A stretch of DNA of 64,000 nucleotides from Eonycteris spelaea (Eukaryota; Chordata; Mammalia; Chiroptera; Pteropodidae). Made by a program: the position numbers and the translations under genes. Positions within the stretch are counted from its first letter, which is position 1. Each line of letters starts with the position of its first letter. Shown piece after piece: positions 59,691 to 64,000 of the stretch. The DNA is taken from positions 2,294,001 to 2,358,000 of the forward strand of contig PUFA01000081.1 in NCBI GenBank assembly GCA_003508835.1. Reading direction: 5' to 3'. The notes under the pieces are model-generated. The model saw nothing but the letters and a program-made list of their open reading frames with translations, was not told the origin of the DNA and searched no databases.

Positions 59691-61860
59691 TTTAAATATA
59701 CACAGTTAAGAGAGAGAGAAAGGGAGGGAGAGCACCACTTAAATAGTGCTGACAGGAGTCTGCCCTTGCTTTGCTTGGTTTTAGTTTTTACCTTTACCTG
59801 ACTTTAGAACTTAATTCCCTACCCCCATTAAGGTCAAGCCACTGTAGTGGCTCTCCTTTTCATTAAGTACATTCTATCATTCTATAAAGTCTCAAAACAA
59901 TTGAACACAGTTGTATTTTTCTTAATAGTCTTTGTATTTTGCTGAATTTTAATTTCCAGTACATGCTTTAGTATTTATAAAGATTCAACAGTCAATACTG
60001 ATAACCCCCCAAGAAGATAAAGTAGAACAGAGATAATAATAAAATTGGTATTTACAAACATAAACATAAGTATGGCCCCATGGCACATGTTGAACATGAA
60101 AATAAACACACACACACACACCACCACCACCACCACCACCACCACCACCACCACCACCACCACCACCATTGGGCTTAGTCAATACTAATACACTGCCACT
60201 TCCAGGTTAAAAGCATTAGCTAACCACTAGAAATAAAACTGATATATTTACACAATGTAATGCAAAAGTAATACAAGTCTGCATCTGATCAACCACAGGA
60301 GCAAATTTATAAGGATAGGAAGTTGTTTGGGAGATAGAGAGTCAATAAACATCAGAATTTTATAGTTCCTACATTATAGTTTCCTTTCTGTTTCTTCAGA
60401 GCAGTTGTTTAAGTATGCAACTCATAAAACAAAAACTGAAGTTTAAGTGGCACCAGTTTAAATGGTCTCTCTCAGAAGTGGCACCTACAACACATGCAGA
60501 CCTGTTTACTTTTCTTACAACTGTAAAAAAGAAATCTAAGTCACAAATCCTTGAAACAAACACATAAGCCTTTCAACTCTTAAATAAATGTTTTGGGGGA
60601 GCATTAAGTAGGAAATTACAAAAGTAGTATAAAAGTTCATCAATTTAACTAATAAACTCCTTAGAAAAATAGGCGGCACAGATTTTGAATGTTTTGTATC
60701 CCTTAAATCCCCTTAGATTAACAAAGTAGAAAGTACTTAACCAATTTAGGAACATTTTCTTTCTGTTTGGCAATATGAAAGTGCACGATTATGGTGATAA
60801 ATGGACAATGAAAATTGGAATTGGACCATTGGTTTGAAATTTGATAAAATAGCCAGAACTTAACATATTCTAGGTTATTAAAACATACATATAGGGGGAA
60901 AAATGCAACTTTTAAAAGGTTCCAATTTGAGAAACTTTTATAAATGAGAGGAATATTGTAGGAGCCAAAACCATTTATTTAAAGGAGAATCATTATACAT
61001 ACTTAGATAACTCACTAAGGATTATCTGTTTCATGTTCTAATAACCAGGGTGGCACTGTATTGCATCTAAAAATATGGAACTTTCTATTTGTCAGTTTTA
61101 TCTTTTTTTAGGTTGCTATTTTTAATGTGTGTTTATAATACACTGAAGACATCTCAGTCAATCATGTATTGAGCAAAATAATCACCACGGCAGGGAGACA
61201 CACATGGTAGTCTTTATTGTCAACATGTCTATAAAACCGAATAAATATTTGTTAGTGTTCCATTTTGATAAATACAAGGAACACATGGGGCTAAAAGGGA
61301 AACATATCAAGAGTTTCATAATTTTTCAAAGACTGACACTACTTTAATGGTAAATAGCAAAGAATGCCAGGCGGATGGGAGGGTTTTGCAAACACACTAC
61401 ATCAGAAACAGACTAGACCTTTGATGCTGTGGCAGAATAACCAACTGGCTTACAGACAGGACATCTTATCCCATGAGGCTAAATGCTAACGTGGTATAAA
61501 AGGTCTTTCAGGAGTCTGAACTTTCTACACACATTTTGCTCCTCCTTCCCATCCCTTCAGCAGGCCTTTCCTTGGCTTCCTTTCCCAGCTCCTGCCTGAC
61601 GGGGTTCTTTCCCAACACCCAGAGACCTTTCTTCTTAGCAGTTTCTTCCCTTCATCCCCTTTACTTCTTCCTCCATACATTTCTTCATAAATCTCCAAAA
61701 TGCCTCAATAATGATAGCTTACTATAAACTGCTGAAGGCAGAGCGAATAAAAAGAATCCTATAGAAAGAGTCAGAAGATTGGGGTTCTCCTTTTGGCAAC
61801 ACTTAGCTGACAGCCTAGAACTCAGCAATGGTGTACTTTAGAGCTAGAAAAGGGGCATTA
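59691..61860. other. 5' flanking unique sequence
   Basis: No gene or confident interspersed repeat. It includes the microsatellite at 60,105-60,168 and is otherwise AT-rich. Confidence 0.45.
60105..60168 (+). repeat. (CA)n(CAC)16 compound microsatellite
   Basis: About eight CA units followed by 16 uninterrupted CCA triplets. The poly-Val and poly-Gly frames seen on the minus strand are translations of this repeat. Confidence 0.97.
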
Positions 61861-61864
61861 AGAG

Positions 61865-62040
61865 TGAGAGACTTGGACTCCCAGCCCTGCTTGTCACTGG
61901 CTGAGTGACTTCAGCAATCACAGTCTTTCTGAGCTTGCTTCTTCATCTGTGAAGTACCTACCTCATCCAGTCACAAGGTGCAAGGGGATCATAGGAAATT
62001 GGTACGGAAAAGCATTTTATAAATTATAAAGCATGAGACC
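61865..62040 (+). repeat. MIR
   Basis: CAGCCCTGCTTGTCACTGGC, TGAGTGACTTCAGCAATCAC, TTCTTCATCTGTGAAGTACC and TACCTCATCC are sense MIR. Confidence 0.85.
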
Positions 62041-62043
62041 TAT

Positions 62044-62224
62044 GGTTTCCAAAGTGTAGTTCCTATGACAGCAGCATCAGTATCACTTGAGAACTTAAAA
62101 TGCACATCCTTGAAAACACCCAGACCTACTGAATCTGAATCTCTGGAAGTGGGGCCCAGCAAGCGTGTTTTAACAATTCCTCCAAGTGCTTCTGATACAT
62201 GCTACAGTTTGAAGACACTGCACT
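62044..62224 (+). repeat. MER5A (hAT-Charlie MITE)
   Basis: GGTTTCCAAAGTGTAGTTCC, AGCAGCATCAGTATCACTTG, CAGACCTACTGAATCTGAAT, GGGGCCCAGCAAGCGTGTTT and CTACAGTTTGAAGACACTGC match the 189-bp MER5A consensus almost end to end. Confidence 0.93.
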
Positions 62225-63085
62225 ATACAGGTGAATTGCTTTTTATGGGATTTCTTTTGGTTGAAGCTTGCTATAGTTCTGAATAGGCTTTGTCAGTGTA
62301 AGGAATATTAATGGCCTTGTATTGCAATAGTACTTACCATGTGAGGAGCACAATAGCTTATTCTCTTCTGTTCTTTTCTTGATTCTCACAAAATGCCAAC
62401 AAAGTAATGCAACTGCATTCATTTCACAAAATCCTAGAGAACTTATAACGTGGGTCATACAATTTATGACATCTGTGAGGGCTGAGAAATATTCTACCAA
62501 AAGGCCAACCCCACAACTTGATAGAAGCTTGTGTACTACAGTTTCAAGAATACCAGAAGCGTCAAAGTCTACACATTCCCACCCAGCTCACTGATGCCAG
62601 AAATTCCATCATCACAGCTTAAAGGTTTAGTCTTCCATCTGAAATGCCAATATCCTTGGAATTATCACAGTGAGCCCTTTATTTCTCAGGGAGGGGAGCA
62701 GAATGAGGAGAGCATGGACAGGAAGTGGGATGCCCACACCTGCTTTGGGAAGCATGCCTTAAGCTCATGATGGGCAACTTTCCTTCCTTCACAATCTTAC
62801 CAAAGGCCAGGAACACACACAGAACCAGGTGTACATCATAGGTGTATAAAAACCCAAAGGGTTGGCTTGGGAGTCTCAGGCTGAAGGAAGGAGAACAGTA
62901 GATCACAGCAGAAACAGAAACAAATGGGTAGATTCCTACATTTTAGTACACCAGGAAAGATAGAAAATCTCCCTAACTAACTACCATGAAAATGGGCCTT
63001 CTGATTTCATTTGGTTCTCTTCTTCCTTATCTGTCTAGACATTGACATTTTGGTGTCCTTTTTTTAAAAAAAGCATTGTATTTAT
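62225..63085. other. 5' flanking unique sequence
   Basis: No gene supported. A weak L2/MIR-like trace near 62,325-62,480 only. Confidence 0.4.
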
Positions 63086-63087
63086 AT

Positions 63088-63250
63088 TGCATCTTATAGT
63101 TTGCAAAGCACTCTCATAAGCAACATTTCATTTGCTTAGTACAGCACATCAAAAAGAGAAAATTCCTCATTTTAATGAGGAGGAAACCTGTACAAGGTTA
63201 CTGCCAGTAAGTAGCAGAGCTGACTTAGATTTGAATCCTGGTTTTCCAAC
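63088..63250 (-). repeat. MIR, antisense
   Basis: TTGCAAAGCACTCTCATAAG, ATTTTAATGAGGAGGAAACC and AAGTAGCAGAGCTGACTTAG then TTGAATCCTGGTTTTCCAAC fit reverse-complement MIR. Confidence 0.8.
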
Positions 63251-64000
63251 TCTGAGCCTACTTCTCTCTTCTTGGTATGTATCTTGAATCTGGTTTGCAC
63301 CCTACTGCTGAGATGGTCTGTGTTACACTGCTCAACTCCCATAGTCCCTTATACACAGGATGCCCTGGTACAGAGTGTGAATCCTAGGCTCCCATCATTC
63401 AAGCAGGTTCCCAATTTGCTCCCGCTGAGTACTTCCTCCCCAATTTTAGAACACAGAACTTAATGATTCCACAGAAAAAAAGATTCTGCTACACATAATT
63501 GTACTCTGAAAATATCACTGTAGAAGCATGTATCTGAGTCACAAAGTTGGCAGGGGAACTTTACACAGGCCAGGCCCTTCTGTTGATGAACTCCACAGGG
63601 CTCTGCAAGGTGACCCAGAGCATAGTATTTCCCTGACTCTAGGTAGAGGGTTGCTGAGGCCATGCCTTGCACTATCATTGAAGTGAAGACACTTGGTTCA
63701 TGCATAGAAGTTTGACCTAAAGTTCTCTAAAATTCTTCCAAGCCTACCATTCTAATTTATACATAACCAAAGCTTTTATTCTGTTATCTGGTCTCCTCGT
63801 ACCACTTGTATGACTCGAGACAATCTGTGATAAAGGATTATAAATCCATATTTCAGGTCCTACCCTTTAACTTAAGCTCCAATGCCACACCACCTAACAC
63901 CTGCCAGGTGTAGTCACCAACAAATCTAAGTAAAAATGTCTTAAACCAAACTAACTTCTCATTATCGTCTACAAACCAGTTCTCTATGGTAACTTCTAGC
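63251..64000. other. 5' flanking unique sequence
   Basis: No gene or confident repeat seen to the end of the window. Confidence 0.45.

Noticed and set aside
59975..60182. Poly-Val and poly-Gly frames
   Set aside because: Translations of the (CAC)16 microsatellite.

Overview
The window looks like nuclear DNA from a placental mammal. It has short exons with canonical splice sites, very large introns, a CpG-island promoter, many degenerate MIR, L2, L1 and hAT-Charlie repeats, and long microsatellites. I saw no Alu, rodent B1/B2, ruminant Bov, carnivore CanSINE or horse ERE copies. The 3' UTR of the best-preserved L1 (8,104-10,243) resembles the type I associate with laurasiatherian mammals, so a laurasiatherian is the best guess. 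The species cannot be fixed by eye.

The one gene I can support is the 5' end of CACNA1D, the Cav1.3 L-type calcium-channel alpha-1 subunit, on the minus strand. Exon 1 (52,389-52,455) carries a (ATG)7 start. Exon 2 (50,139-50,448) carries the cytoplasmic N-terminus with the NSCaTE calmodulin motif. Exon 3 (46,251-46,356) carries transmembrane helix IS1. The phases join cleanly (67 + 310 + 106 = 483 nt, 161 codons), and every junction has AG/GT signals. I did not find exon 4, so everything from 46,250 down to 1 reads as intron 3 (at least 46 kb).

Upstream of the start codon, in transcript order, lie a dense CpG island (about 53,570 to 52,790), an A-rich purine tract, a perfect 13-bp AU hairpin, and then the 3' end of an L2 retroposon in the same orientation as the gene. 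The L2 runs straight into the ATG repeat. The L2 tail supplies the last roughly 180 nt before the start, an in-frame stop and an overlapping upstream ATG, and it may have supplied the start-codon repeat itself. This is the most interesting observation in the window.

Layout: 1-46,250 is intron 3, with nested L1s, MIRs, L2s, one LTR and several candidate conserved blocks. 46,251-52,455 holds exons 1-3 and introns 1-2. 52,456-53,600 is the leader and promoter. 53,600-64,000 is 5' flanking DNA with no supported gene; it contains an L1 3' end, an L2, a 1.5-kb hAT-Charlie transposon with a transposase remnant and a nested palindromic MITE, a MER5A and several MIRs. No tRNA, rRNA, CRISPR array or prokaryotic feature was seen. 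Repeat names come from remembered consensus sequences; superfamily calls are firmer than subfamily calls.
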